From contig NC_092676.1 in NCBI RefSeq assembly GCF_964355755.1, positions 18,892,288 through 18,956,287 on the forward strand: a DNA stretch of 64,000 nt, in the 5' to 3' direction. Source of the DNA: Antedon mediterranea. Lineage: Eukaryota; Echinodermata; Crinoidea; Comatulida; Antedonidae. Position 1 is the stretch's first letter. Every line of letters begins with the position of its first letter. The notes below the pieces were generated by a model. The model was not told where the DNA came from, made no database searches, and saw only the letters and a program-made list of their open reading frames with translations. Both the position numbers and the translations under genes were made by a program. Shown here piece after piece: positions 1 to 11,527 of this stretch.

Positions 1-365
1 ATTTAAATTTTCTAAGACAATTTTAAACAAAGTGTAATATTCCATGCTGTAAATAGTAGATTTAAATAATGTTGAATTAATAAGATGTAGACATTTGATT
101 TCTGCGCGTCTTATTTTTTTAAATAATAATTTTGCTTACGAAATTGAAATTTACGTTTTTGCACAATTTGGTATGAAAGAATAAATTACTGTATGCTCAT
201 TTGCAAACGGCGTGCAATTGTGTATTTGTTATTAAATTATTTTAACTAGTTAATCATTAAATTAATCATTATTAATCATAATCATTATTAATGCTGACGT
301 GTTGCTGTGAGGGTAAAGTGTGTGTATCTCTACCTTTTGCACAATTTGTCCATTACAAAGTGTAA

Positions 366-505
366 TGCTCAGTCTACACTATCAAACTAGTTTGGAAAAA
401 GAGTATGATGTGCCCAAATAGGGTAGGGATATGCTTAAATATGGTAATGATATGACATCATAATGTCCATATATGGCCATATCACATTTTTTTGTCACAT
501 AGAGT
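366..505. repeat. MITE fragment, CTGTCTACACTATCAAACT family
   Basis: The terminal motif (CTACACTATCAAACTAGTTT) and the internal CATATTT/GGCATAT-like units match the complete element at 55487-55687. Only one end is well preserved here and the internal units are diverged, so this is an old, partial copy. Confidence 0.55.
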
Positions 506-531
506 AAGTTAAACTGAATAGTTAGGAATGC

Positions 532-757
532 AGGCAAAATTACTGTTGTCGAGATTAAAGATATCACACAAATATGTAATGATGTTATGACATCTAATTT
601 AAATAGTATTTTAGCTGATGAATCTCACATTCTCAACAATAAGTTAGTAGTTACCAGATCTGGAAGATTAACAACAATTCCAGTTAAAACAAATAGACAT
701 AAATGTTCATTCTTACCTAGCGCTATTAGACTACACAACAATGAGTTCCAAAGATAG
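532..757 (+). mobile_element. LINE ORF2 C-terminal fragment
   Basis: An open frame ends at the TAG at 755-757. It encodes a stretch ending in GRLTTIPVKTNRHKCSF and LPSAIRLHN. The pattern of a conserved TNR.K.SF.P.AI..LN followed by a stop is the usual C-terminus of CR1/RTE/jockey-type non-LTR reverse transcriptases (family knowledge). No polymerase core is present, so this is a 5'-truncated copy. Downstream, segments 776-845 and 1096-1165 are near-duplicates of each other and look like its 3' UTR, split by another insertion. Confidence 0.6.
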
Positions 758-859
758 GTCATTAGGTCTGTTGTATTTTATATTGCTTGATCAGTATTGT
801 TGGTTCCATGTTGATCACGAATGTAAATATTATGTGTGTTTGTTTTTGTTGTTGTTTCA

Positions 860-1165
860 ATCCCCCCTACTGTGTGAACTTGCCATTGTTTCTGGATTTC
901 ACACCAGTCACACCCTTTCCCACTTATATTCCAAGTTTCCTGGACTTTCTGCATTCTCACTCCTGAGGACGATCAAAGCATATTGTTCGAAACGTCGAGA
1001 AACTCAACAGTTCTTTTCAGAACTAATACACGTGGTGTACCGCAAACTTTATATCAACATTTGATTTCGCCATGCAAACCTTCAAACAATATATTTTATA
1101 TTGCTTTATCAGTTTTTAGTTCCATGTTGATCATGAATGTAAATATTATGTGTGTATTGCTTTGC
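860..1165 (+). repeat. Retroelement 3' debris
   Basis: This is non-coding sequence with two overlapping low-quality frames, including CCTGAGGACGATCAAAGCAT followed by a GAAACGTCGA box. Such sequence recurs near the 3' ends of invertebrate retroelements (recollection, not searched). The TATTGCTT..TCAGT..TTCCATGTTGATCA block at 1096-1165 repeats the block at 776-845, which suggests an insertion split a LINE 3' end. Confidence 0.35.
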
Positions 1166-1679
1166 TTGTTTTTTTTCTGCCAAGAAAACAATTATCATTA
1201 TACTATGTATGAATGACTTAATATCTAATCTGAATCTGATGGTGTAGACAAGAGTTTAACAAGTTTTAAAACCATCTCCCGGGTGAAACTATACCGATAG
1301 TAATGAAAACGCAATTTCGAATTATATAATAATGTCAGCAAGTTATTTATTTACTGCAAAAACAAATTTTATATTAGTATTGCTCATGCTCAATAATTTC
1401 AATACCTTAAAATATTCATAAATCTACCATATGGGCAGTTAATTTAGCGCTAGAGTGTATGTTATTAATGTTTTATTATACATTACGAACGAACATGTGT
1501 TTGTGTACTATAACTTACTTTAAGTTAAGTTTCGTTGAATGATGAAATAATGGTTAATAAACAAACATTTCAGGTAGATCAAATAATTCACGAAGTATAA
1601 TAAAGTTTGAGTAGTTTACAAGTACCGATATATAGAGCTTTTTATTTTTGCTTACCATTCGGGTTAATTGACTTGTTTT

Positions 1680-1790
1680 TAGTCTAGAGCTCACTATGTC
1701 GGTCGGTTGGTCGGTTGGTGGTCGGTAAACACTAACTTGAGCGCGCGACTGCAGCCATGTATATGGCCTTGTTCCAGTAAGAGAGTTCCT
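1680..1790 (+). repeat. GTCGG-microsatellite repeat family
   Basis: CTCACTATGTCGGTCGGTTG is followed by a GGTCGGT run and then a GCGCGCGACT...GGCCTTGTT block. The same order of blocks occurs at 48590-48675 and 49245-49355, so it is a dispersed repeat carrying an internal simple repeat. Confidence 0.5.
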
Positions 1791-1914
1791 CAAATCTATC
1801 GGATGCACTCGGTGCAGAAGTGATGTACACACGGTGGTCGAGGAAATGTTCCAATTGGTGTATCAGAACATGAACCCAACCCGATTCTCCATAGGCCTAC
1901 TGTAAATAGATTTC

Positions 1915-2063
1915 TCCAGTATCATAGGAATATTTGGCAATACAACATCACATGTTTTTCACATGTATCTCGTAGTATCATATCCAACCTAACATTGCAT
2001 GATACAGGCACCACATGTGATACAAATGAGATGCTGTATTACCAAGTATTCCTATGATTCTGG
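1915..2063. mobile_element. MITE with TIR CCAGTATCATAGGAATA
   Basis: The left end CCAGtATCATAGGAATATTT and the right end AAGTATTCCTATGATTCTGG are inverted repeats. They continue inward as TTGGCAATACAACATC against GATGCTGTATTACCAA. No coding capacity. A diverged relative lies at about 44020-44115, inside a helicase-gene intron. Confidence 0.65.
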
Positions 2064-2098
2064 GAAAATATTGTAGTATGTACGTGGGGATACGTCAC

Positions 2099-2282
2099 TA
2101 AAGCGTGGTTCCCACTAGCGACGCAACGCAAGGACGTAACGCAACGCAAGTGAATTGACCAATCACAAGCGATGGTTTATTCGCTTGTGATTGCTAACTG
2201 TCTATAACTTTGCTTGTCATTGGTTAAAACGCTTGCGTTGCGTTTACGTCCTTGCGTTACGTTCTAGTGGGAACCAAGCTTA
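2099..2282. mobile_element. Palindromic MITE, family A (AAGCTTGGTTCCCACTAG ends)
   Basis: A 184-bp near-palindrome running from TAAAGCGTGGTTCCCACTAG to CTAGTGGGAACCAAGCTTA. Inner arms carry repeated ACGCAAGGACGTAACGC motifs and CCAATCACAAGCGA / TCGCTTGTGATTG boxes. No coding capacity. It is a clean copy of the commonest repeat in the window (see 8076, 8259, 17271, 31556, 32187, 37512 and 46627). Confidence 0.75.
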
Positions 2283-3046
2283 ACATTCGGGTAATGAACC
2301 AAGCTTCTAACTCAACAGTTCGGCCTACATTGCGCTAACTGGAAATTCTTATTTTGTAAGACATCTCCACCCACTTCCACTTACATCATACAGAAAACAT
2401 GTAGGCCTATTATACCCACGAAGTTTTTCCTGTGGATTCAATGTGCGTGCTTTTACCTAGCGGCATTTTAGTTACAAGATTGCTAAAAAAAATATAATAA
2501 GCATGTAAAAGCGCCAAACAATTTCTCTGATAAACATGTAGATTTATTGTAACATAATATAATTCAACACAACTGCATGCCCATTTTAATAATAACGACG
2601 TAGGCTAAACTTTAATATTGAGAATGTAAAAATTATATATATTAATTAATATAAAAAGATTGCGTAATACTTAAATGAAGTTAGTGAGTTTGTAATGTAA
2701 GGCTGAAAGCAATTACTTTGATTGGAAGATTACTGTCTGGTTTGATTATTTTAAAATTAAACGATTAAATTATGACACGTGTAATTTCTGTACATTTCAT
2801 TATTTAGTTCATTCAATAATTAATATTAGGAGGCGCTATTGATGGAAAATATTTTTGCTATACTGCCTTAATTAATTAGAATAAAAGTAGGTATATAGGC
2901 CATAAAATCGGTTACCATAGAATATTACAGTGCTTTAGTTTTATGCGGAAAAGTCGCTGCCACAAACTCAAATTTGATGTCCGTACAAAACGCGTACGAA
3001 TTAGGACTAAATCAACGAAGTCTGGCATATTTGTAATAAGGCACAT

Positions 3047-5806
3047 TTATTGTTGACCGATAATCTTGTGAGGGAAGGGACAATCCTGCGTTGGGTCATC
3101 CTTTTTAACGACTTGAAATTTGCATTCTTCTTTTATAAAAACAGGTTCGCAACTTGCATGAATACCAACAGGAAATTGTCTGTAAATTAAAAGTAATAAA
3201 TGATAAGTAAGGGTTAGTACGAATATCATTAAATTTGAAAGAAAAACAGGCCTACAACTTTATTGATGTTTTAAATCATGACTACTACAACTTCCAGAAA
3301 CCTATTCCCTGTGACGTTAAAGCATTACAGAACTATATCGCAATTACGATTTTAGCAGCCGATTCTACAGCTGTCAATGGGTAGATCTTAACTGACTACA
3401 GAAATTCATCTAGATACGAGTCTAGGTGTACTTTTATTAGATGTTATTTCTGTCATAACGTTCATGTAGCGACAATGTATACCGTAATGTAATGCATGAG
3501 CGATGAAGAATACACACGAACCAAGATAAAATGTATTAAAACTACGTAGGCCTCCTAATACACCCCGTATGTAGATGAATTTCTGTAGTCAGTCAAGATC
3601 TACCCATTGACAGCTGTAGAATCGGCTGCTAAAATCTTAATTGAGATAGTTCTGTAATGCTGTAACGTCACAGTGAATAGGTTTTTGGAACTTGTAGTAG
3701 TCATGATTTAAGTTAAGATCTACCAAAAGACAACTACGGGTACCTATTTCCTTTATCACCGAATAGTGAGTGAATACTCTTGTTCAGTGTGTTTTTTGCA
3801 ATAGTATAATATACATATGTAATTGAATACGTGTTAATAAAAATTGATCTTCAGTAAAACATACGGGTCTGATATGCAGACGATTTCCTTCTCATGACAT
3901 GTACAATTCTCGCAATAAGTATTATGTACGTTTACATAATCCTCGTTCAACTCGTGTTTATTTCCTTCCTCGTCTATACATGGTCCTGTCAACAAAAAAA
4001 GTGTTATGGCAATGACATAATCCAGTTATTATTCAATTTCTAACAAATATGAACAAATTGTTGTTTTAAATCAAAAGGATAGGCAATAAATGAGTTTATT
4101 TTAGTCTCGGTATATGTGACAAAGAACTATAGGTAACTATATTATGAAGTACAGTGTAATGGACTTTTCTTCCTGTTACTTTAGCTACATTTAACCAGTT
4201 TAAATTTAACATAAACACACACACTCTTCTTATACAAGGAAAATTAATATGATAACTGGGAACTACTAGAAAAAGAAATCCCCAAATCCCTTGTTAAAAC
4301 ACAATTTATCTCACTCGAGTGTAGGATTCTGAATCTTTGTTTCCCATAATTAGGACGTAACGCATGACGTAAGCGCACACCACAGGACATTTGGCCAATC
4401 GTCACACACGCAAGGACGGATACGCAACACGAGTAAGTTAACCAATGACAAGTGATAGCTCGAATAATCCATCGCTTGTGATTGGTCAAATCCCTACGCT
4501 GCACTTACGTCCTTTTTTCACTTACGTCTCTTAGTTCTGAGGATAAAACTTTACGTTACGTCCGAGTTGGAACGCATGTATGCTGTTTGATCGTCGAACT
4601 ATAATACTGTATTAATTTGTGGGATTTTGCAAATGTTGTAACGAAAATATTCATCGTTATTTATCGCAAAGAGCTTGATTTCGCGAGGAACGCCATTGCT
4701 CAATGCATAAAAGGGTTTGGGGCAAACGTCACGACGCGTACGTATAAACAACAAATCACGTACGGGCACGTTATGACGTTGCTCCCAAATCCCACTATTT
4801 TGCGATAAACCCAGAGCGATGTAATAAGCCGAAGGCTAGAGGGCGTACTCCAGACTACAAAGTGATTCCAACAGGAGAAGGGGAACCAACAATATGGCGA
4901 CCGTTCAAAAACATTATTCAATATAAAAAATAATAATCTAATATACAACACATATTCTTGTTATAAGCACAGTGAAGTTTTTATAAAATTAAATATATTG
5001 TTAATCGCAATGGAATGAATAATTTCTTGGTAATCTAGCATTTTTTGTACGCTGCGTTGTGTATCGTTCTCACGCAGATAGGCTTACAGGAGGCGTATTG
5101 ATTGATTGATTGATTTTATTCGATATTCATACACAAAAGTTAAAATATACAATGTACAAAAAGAATACCAGGATAACCCATTAAGTCGTCAAATAAAAAG
5201 TAAACTTATTTCCAATGGGTTCCAATCCGTATTAACTGAAAAAGTGAGTGGTTGGGCCTAGTACAATATATCATTAAGTTGGACGCAGTAAAAATGGAAA
5301 AAACAAGAAAATACATATAAGACAAGATAACATCAAAAAACAATATTAAAAAATAACTTAATTAAACTGATATTCCAAGTTGTTCATTATTAAAATATTC
5401 TTTAAGTTTTATTTTGAAGGTTGCATTATTTTGTATTGATTTGAGTGAATTGGGGAGCCTGTTCCAGTCACGGATACCTAAGAAATAAAAAGTCGAATCA
5501 TTAACGCCAGTAGCCTTAGGAGTGACAAAATTAAATGTTGTATAGCAGTGCGTACTGCGTAGGGCATATATGTCGATTGCAGCCGCCATCTTATGGGTCC
5601 CCTCTCCATAGAGAATCACTTTTTGAACTGCGATAACATTACAGTTTGCCATCTAGCCTTCGGCTTATAATTATTATCATTGGATAAATCTTAACTCTAT
5701 GTAAATGTAAACTATATAACGTACCACCACCAAGGCGAGGGATTCGAGCTATGTCTGCGTAGACCGCTAATGAAAAAATAACGACGGAAATAAAAACTGC
5801 TTTCAT
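3047..5806 (-). CDS. Beta-microseminoprotein-like secreted protein (3 coding exons)
   Basis: Three minus-strand exons join in phase into 111 aa: 5725-5806, 3865-3985 and 3047-3179. Exon 1 encodes a signal peptide starting MKAVFISVVIFSLAVYA. Exon 2 carries PCIDEEGNKHELNEDY and NTYCENCTCHEKEIVC. Exon 3 carries FPVGIHASCEPVFIKEEC, KFQVVKKDDPTQDC and the stop. The Cys spacing, the CxDxxGNKH and CxxCTC blocks, and the PVG...C..xFKKEDC..VV.KKDP...C tail match the beta-microseminoprotein (MSMB/PSP94) fold family, and its ~114-residue precursor length also fits. Eight cysteines are present against ten in the human protein (from memory). Splice sites are ACAG/GTACGT-like; the exon 2 donor GTATGT is acceptable. 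The introns hold a LINE tail and MITEs. Secretion is well supported; physiological role is unknown. Confidence 0.8.
3271..3711. mobile_element. Long-TIR MITE (~145-bp arms)
   Basis: The arm at 3271-3417 (starting TTAAATCATGACTACTACAA) is repeated in inverted orientation at 3565-3711, with only a few mismatches by eye across about 145 bp. The spacer is about 150 bp. No open frame. The ends begin and finish with TTAA-like sequence. It lies in the intron between coding exons 2 and 3 of the beta-microseminoprotein-like gene. Confidence 0.75.
4316..4575. repeat. Degenerate family A palindromic MITE
   Basis: Contains ACGTAACGCATGACGTAAGCG, CCAATCGTCACACACGCAAG, ACCAATGACAAGTGATAG, CATCGCTTGTGATTGGTCAA and TTACGTCCTTTTTTCAC in the same order as intact family A copies, but it is diverged and longer. 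It sits in an intron of the beta-microseminoprotein-like gene. Confidence 0.5.
4650..4815. mobile_element. MITE with TIR TTTATCGCAAA
   Basis: The left end TTATTTATCGCAAAG and the right end TTTTGCGATAAACCC are inverted repeats. The centre carries CACGACGCGTACGTA and ACGTTGCTCCCAAATCCCA, which also occur in the related copy at 16634-16803. Confidence 0.6.
5095..5652 (-). mobile_element. LINE 3' end (RT C-terminus plus TCAA-repeat tail)
   Basis: The minus-strand frame at 5362-5652 ends with GIRDWNRLPNSLKSIQNNAT and FKIKLKEYF before its stop. The WN.LP......T.F..L...Y pattern is the conserved C-terminus of jockey/CR1-type reverse transcriptases (family knowledge). The ~260-bp 3' UTR finishes in AATAAAA(TCAA)n at 5095-5117, a typical LINE microsatellite tail. 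The copy is 5'-truncated and lies within intron 1 of the beta-microseminoprotein-like gene, on the same strand. Confidence 0.7.
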
Positions 5807-6099
5807 TTTGGAAACCTGTTACAAAAACAAACAAAATAATCACATAGCGGGTCATTGTTTATCGTATAATTCTAATAACTTTTTTAGAAATTTATGTAAT
5901 CAGCTGACACCTCTTTTGTTTTTTCTAGTTAATTGCCTAACTGTGTTTATAAACTATACAATTCGTTAACCAAGTGACAAATAAATATACTAATAGCATA
6001 AAACATAATTTAATCTCATTTAGACCTAGTTAACTATATGATGAATGGTGTTGATACTTAAACAAGTTTGTACATATATTAGCAATGTTAGTATTCAAA

Positions 6100-6730
6100 A
6101 GATTATATAGACCAATATTTAAAACGAAAAGTAGGCCTATCTAATTATCATTTTGTATTAATACAAGTAACAATACAGTAAAACTCTCCTGAAACAAACC
6201 CTTCTATTAATAAATTAATTAAAAATATCTAATAAAAAAAAGGTTATTTAAAAGTAGAATTATGCCTATAATTATATCAATAACAATACTGTAGGCCTAC
6301 TGTAAAACACTTCTAAACCAAACCAATATTTAAAACGAAAAATATCTTATTATTTTAGCATTAATAATAAAAAAATACAGTAAAACTCTAAAACAAACCC
6401 TTCTCTAACCAAAGAAAATGTTTTCTTTAGTAAAATTATGCCTAAACGTAATCGATAACAGAGGGATGTTTTTTTTTAATGTTATGAGGGTCGGAGGATC
6501 ATCATGATCATCTCAATAGGTGTAGATATAGCACAGGGATTGCATTTACAAATAGGCGTACACGTAGCCACTTTATACTAAAAAAAGTATGTAAAAGTAA
6601 AAACATAAAGACAGTAGGCCTTCTAAAGCAGAACCAATATTTAACAATACATTAAACTCTTCTAAAACAAGCCCTTCTCTAATTATCAAAGAACATGTTG
6701 GACGATCTGGTAAAATTAAGAGAAACTAGA
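6100..6730. repeat. Degenerate tandem repeat
   Basis: Blocks such as CCAATATTTAAAACGAAAA (near 6112, 6325, and 6632 diverged) alternate with TACAGTAAAACTCT..AAACAAACCCTTCT (near 6176, 6375, 6650). The period is irregular, roughly 200-300 bp. It has no coding potential and lies in the 5' intron of the beta-microseminoprotein-like gene. Confidence 0.45.
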
Positions 6731-6909
6731 AAACATTTTCTTTGGCAGAATTATGCCTTTTCGTAATCGATGACAACTTCTAAAGCAAAATCTTCTTTAA
6801 TACCAACTGGTATTACAGTTGGTTATAAAAAATATTCTAATAAGGAATAATAACCAGAAGTACAAAAAAAGTTATAAGATGATTTAAACGAAAGCCTACT
6901 TACGATTAC

Positions 6910-7003
6910 CTGTCAATGACCAGATGCAATGATGGTGGTATGAATTGTTGAAGACGACAAAGATACTACATCTATTTTGAAACTATCCAGACATTTATAT
7001 AGC
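6910..7003 (-). promoter_or_regulatory. TATA box and non-coding first exon of the microseminoprotein-like gene
   Basis: On the minus strand a TATA element, GCTATATAAATGT, occupies 6991-7003. A transcript start about 25-30 bp downstream would fall near 6965. The predicted untranslated exon ends at 6910 with donor CAG/GTAATC. The coding exon near 5815 has a matching acceptor (TTTTTGTAACAG) just 9 bp before the ATG, which is what makes an upstream non-coding exon likely. Inferred from signals only. Confidence 0.5.
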
Positions 7004-8075
7004 ATCAGAAAACCTTCTGTTATGTTCATTTTGTGTATATTAACTAATAATAATCATAAGATGATTGATGCGGCAATGATATGGCGTTAATAAAGTCAGA
7101 AAGTTTTATCACTATTAGTGTTTTTGGATCATTATTATTCTCTGGCGACACGTGGTAACTTGGCGTTTAATTTTAGTCTATATTGAGGACAGAGGTCGAT
7201 ACATATGAGAAGTGATGCAAATAGTATTTTAAACATTAATAACATTAGTGCTTTTACGTGTAACCATTCTAAATGTTTTTGTTATTACGCTAATGATAAG
7301 AGTTGAGTGTTATTTTGTAACTGTATTAAGAGTTTAATTCTATTTCGCTCAGCCATAAAAAATGACTTATTGTTCAAAATTCTTTAGAAGCACGTTCACC
7401 AACAACTACAATGTTAATGTAGTTTAAATTGTGTTTTATTGTTATTATTACCAACAAACATATTGTGCTAATAACAAATTTGTACAGCTATTTTAACTTA
7501 TATGGTTAGTGAAGCTGTTAAAGGCTAACATGATAATTGTGAAAGATCGCCGGGTGAAATTGCTATTAGTATTTGATAGGATGATAAGGTAATATATTTG
7601 TCGTTATGGGAAGCGTAAACAAGTACTTACTATAAGGCCTACTATTTACATCAACTTTCAGCGCGTTTAGTGACGGAAAAGATCTCTCAGGGTATTACAG
7701 TTTTGAGTGTAAAACACAAAGAATTATTCGTTGGTGTAATGAATATTATACTATCCGATATATGATACAGGTCGTGAACATGGGATACACGGCTTATCTC
7801 GTCTTACAACGTGGTATTTACACTTTTTGTCATCAAAAATCGCTGCACAAGACTTTGGTATATCCACTGGATATGGTCTAGATAGAAGAGAAGAAAAACA
7901 TTATTTTCGATGATTTACTTAGTTTGCATTTTTTAGAGAGAGTATATAAAAACAAACATTTCTAAACATAAAAATTAGAAAACAATATATCATGCTTTGG
8001 AGACCTATCATAATAAAGATATATTTGTATGCATGCGCAATGCTGCTTGGTCGACTTTGTTGCCGCGTAGCCTAC
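7004..8075. other. AT-rich intergenic stretch
   Basis: No gene, conserved motif or clear transposon was seen here. It lies upstream of the microseminoprotein-like promoter. Confidence 0.4.
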
Positions 8076-8260
8076 TAAAGCGTGGTTCCCACTAGAACGT
8101 AACGCAAGGACGTAAACGCAACGCAAGCGTTTTAACCAATGACAAGCGAAGTTATAGACAGTTAGCAATCACAAGCAAATAAGCTATCGCTTGTGATTGG
8201 TCAATTCACTTGCGTTGCGTTACGTCTTTGCGTTGCGTCGCTAGTGGGAACCACGCTTTA
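8076..8260. mobile_element. Family A palindromic MITE, tandem copy 1
   Basis: Runs from TAAAGCGTGGTTCCCACTAG to CTAGTGGGAACCACGCTTTA, with internal ACGCAAGGACGTAAACGCAA and CAATCACAAGC boxes. It abuts a second copy and shares the TTTAAGC junction with it. Confidence 0.75.
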
Positions 8261-8442
8261 AGCTTGGTTCCCACTAGAACGTAACGCAAGGACGTAAACG
8301 CAACGCAAGCGTTTTAACCAATGACAAGCGAAGTTATAGACAGTTAGCAATCACAAGCGAATAAGCCATCGCTTGTGATTGGTCAATTCACTTGCGTTGC
8401 GTTACGTCCTTGTGTTGCGTCGCTAGTGGGAACCACGCTTTA
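8259..8442. mobile_element. Family A palindromic MITE, tandem copy 2
   Basis: Nearly identical to the preceding copy by eye, with ends TTAAGCTTGGTTCCCACTAG and CTAGTGGGAACCACGCTTTA. The head-to-tail tandem arrangement suggests local duplication or insertion into the terminal repeat of a pre-existing copy. Confidence 0.75.
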
Positions 8443-11050
8443 GAAGCAAGGCAGTTGTTACATAGTAGCCAAATCTAGTATATCTAGCAACATTTTGACA
8501 TAGCATCTAGCAATTATGATAAGCATAATTTTGAATATCTAGCATAATTCGGAAAATCAATTAATTCTAAAGCATATTTTCTACGATCTGGCATTGTTTC
8601 TAGCATTTTTTCCGAGAAAATCTAGCATAAATTTAACCAAATTCAGCATAATTTGGCCAAAAACCTGATAACCTGTTTTTTTAACGCAATCAAATTAGTG
8701 CTATGTGTAGGCCTTCGTAACTGTAATGAAACGCTAATTTCAAACTCACATTGGACAACAAGCAAATCCACTTTTAACGCATGTGCAATCTTCACAGTGA
8801 TCGTCATAACGTACACGCCACCTACCGCCGACTCTGTATTCTTTTTTCCCGTTAACACATGGGCCTAAATATTAAAGACAAAGGATTAAAATAGTATTTT
8901 TTCCATGGTTGCAGCTCTTGGCGTAGGCATACGGATTAAAAAATTGACAATGGTCAGAACTCTACTTGAAAAAAAAAAGAACAAGGCCTATTTACCTTTT
9001 GAAAACCAGCAATTTGATGAAGTAGTAAACTCCGCCACTGACAACAAGAAGAAGATGTGTATAAGTGGCTGCATTATTCGTATCAGAATTTCTAGAATAC
9101 TGTTAAATAAAGAAACAAATATTAACAAGTTTGCCAACCTAAATATGTGACACACTTCACGGGGGCTCGAAAGTAAGATAAACACGTGGTTGTAAGAATG
9201 TGAATCGAATTAGATACATAGGAACCAAACGTAAACTACAATTATTTCAAAACAATTTCTCGTGGCACAAACAGCGCATTTTATTGTAATGTACAAAAGT
9301 ACACGATTTGTTATATAAGCCTAAATATCAGCCGATGAAATCAACAAAACAATACTTACGAAATCAGTGTTTTTTCAAATAATATCACAATAACCAACAC
9401 TACATTGTGAAAAAGTTTATCACAATGTTGTCATTTAAAATTCTGGCGTTTTTGTTTTAACATTTGAGTGGTTTTCCCAAGTGATATTGCTAATTAATGA
9501 ATATTGATACAGTCCATTACCAATATACATTATTTTTACGGAGTACAGAATGTTATAATAACTGCACCTTGTTGTAATTATTATAACTGTCAAAGTACAA
9601 TACTTATGAATACTCACGGGATGTTTAGACAAATCCCATATAGATCAACCACAATACGGCAGAGATGTTAAATAATTTAAAATGAAAAATAACTCAATTT
9701 GTGTTTTAGTTTTTATTAAAATGTAAAAATTACCTAAAACTAATTTTGTTTTTACTGATCAATCTTCCTTAATTGGCATTGCTTTGAGTATTACATTCGT
9801 TATATCTTCTTGATATATTAATTATACATATTCTTTAAAACGCATACACTGATATATTTTATTCATCTAATTTATTTGATTTTATACTGAATATAAATTT
9901 AAATGATAGTAAATAAATAATAACGACTTATATTATGTTAGGAAATAATATAAAATAATAAGTTTGTATATATAATCCAATTTTCATAAGCACGAGGTTA
10001 TGACTAAAGTAAATTAATATGTAGAATAACAATGGCAATATTAATGCTAAATGGATAGTTGATCATAAACCAAGATTATGAAATTAATCGCCCATTTTTA
10101 ATTTGATTTATTAATGATATTGTGAATATATTTTCTATTGACTGTATTTTCAACTCTTATTAGAATTTATGTTTCAAAATGTATACTCTATTGTTGCAGC
10201 ATTAACCTGTTATAACTGAATTTACAGTACCGTAAAACCTCGAAAAGAAGCCCATGGGCGTAAATTTGACAAAATAAGTCAATCATCTTAATATCAAGAG
10301 CTCACTCTGCTTTACTCAAATAAGTTCAATTACAAAATAAAAAATAAAATTTAGTTGCTGTTCAATTATTAGGAACAAGCATGAATACTTATTTGTTCCG
10401 CAAATATTTAAATATATAAATATTATAATTATTATTATTTAAACAATCTAGATAATTATACTTTAATTTTACTACTTTAATCTTTTGATCAAACTAAGAT
10501 TTAGACAAGTAAAAATATTAGTACTTTACCGAAAATGAAACTTGAACAATGTTGATCTGCGAAGCAGCCGCTCCCAGAATGAAATTTCATTTAACCTATA
10601 GACCAGGTGAAAAACATGACCAACTCCCTGGAGATGTTAAAGGTTTGTGTGGCAATTAGGATAATATATTGATTGAAATATTAAAATTAAATGGATTTTT
10701 ACACTAATGCAATCATAATATTCGTATTTGACATTTTGTACTTTTCAAAGTTTAAACGAAATACCCAATAGCTTGCAGTGTATGTTTGCCCTGGTTTTTG
10801 TTGTTGATTGATAGAGAATGGAAACATTCAACAACATCACAATGAGTACAGTATGTGTTTTTCTTTGGTTTTTACTTTTATTTTAAATATGAAACAAAAA
10901 TCACAATACATATCTGTAAAAAGTAATACAGCCTAAGGATTTACCATTATAATTATACATAAGACCTTCAATTCAAATTGTATTACACAATTCAAAAAGT
11001 ATATCAGCCAATTCATTCTGATATTGGTTGAATTAATATGAAGGTGCGTA
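8443..11050. other. AT-rich intergenic stretch without recognised genes
   Basis: Short open frames occur but none shows domain motifs, credible splice context or conservation with another part of the window. AGCAT-rich direct repeats (TCTAGCATAATT-like) occur around 8470-8660. Confidence 0.4.
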
Positions 11051-11282
11051 CACATGAGTGTGTGTCGTACGGTAATCAGTCAGATCAAATAATAATATAC
11101 GACGGTACTAAACCATTGGTGAATTCCACAATAATTGTAATATCTTGTTGTGATTGAAAATTAAGAGTAGGCTACTAGAGGAATTTATACAATCGAGTAA
11201 TTTCATGTGGTTGATTGATAGTTCAATATCATCATCTTCCCCCTTCTACATTATCATATTATCAACTAATCACTACCATCTA
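11051..11282. repeat. 232-bp direct duplication, copy 1
   Basis: Aligns without gaps to 12871-13102, with about four mismatches by eye, from CACATGAGTGTGTGTCGTAC to ATCACTACCATCT. The two copies bracket the first GPCR gene. It has no coding capacity. Confidence 0.85.
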
Positions 11283-11527
11283 GAAATAATTAAACTTTAC
11301 TAGGCTGGGCAAGGTGAAATGATTACAATTCATATAGTCCGGTTGTAGACGAAAGTTATACAATATATATAGTCAAAATTAGCGCACATAACCACTAAAG
11401 TTTTCAAGGCACTAATTTACAATGAGATGATGGCATGAATGCATTGATATTTAATACATACATTTCATTCATTCTTTTTCATTTTATTTTTATATTTGTG
11501 ATGTTCGTCGAAGCAACAGAAATCTCA

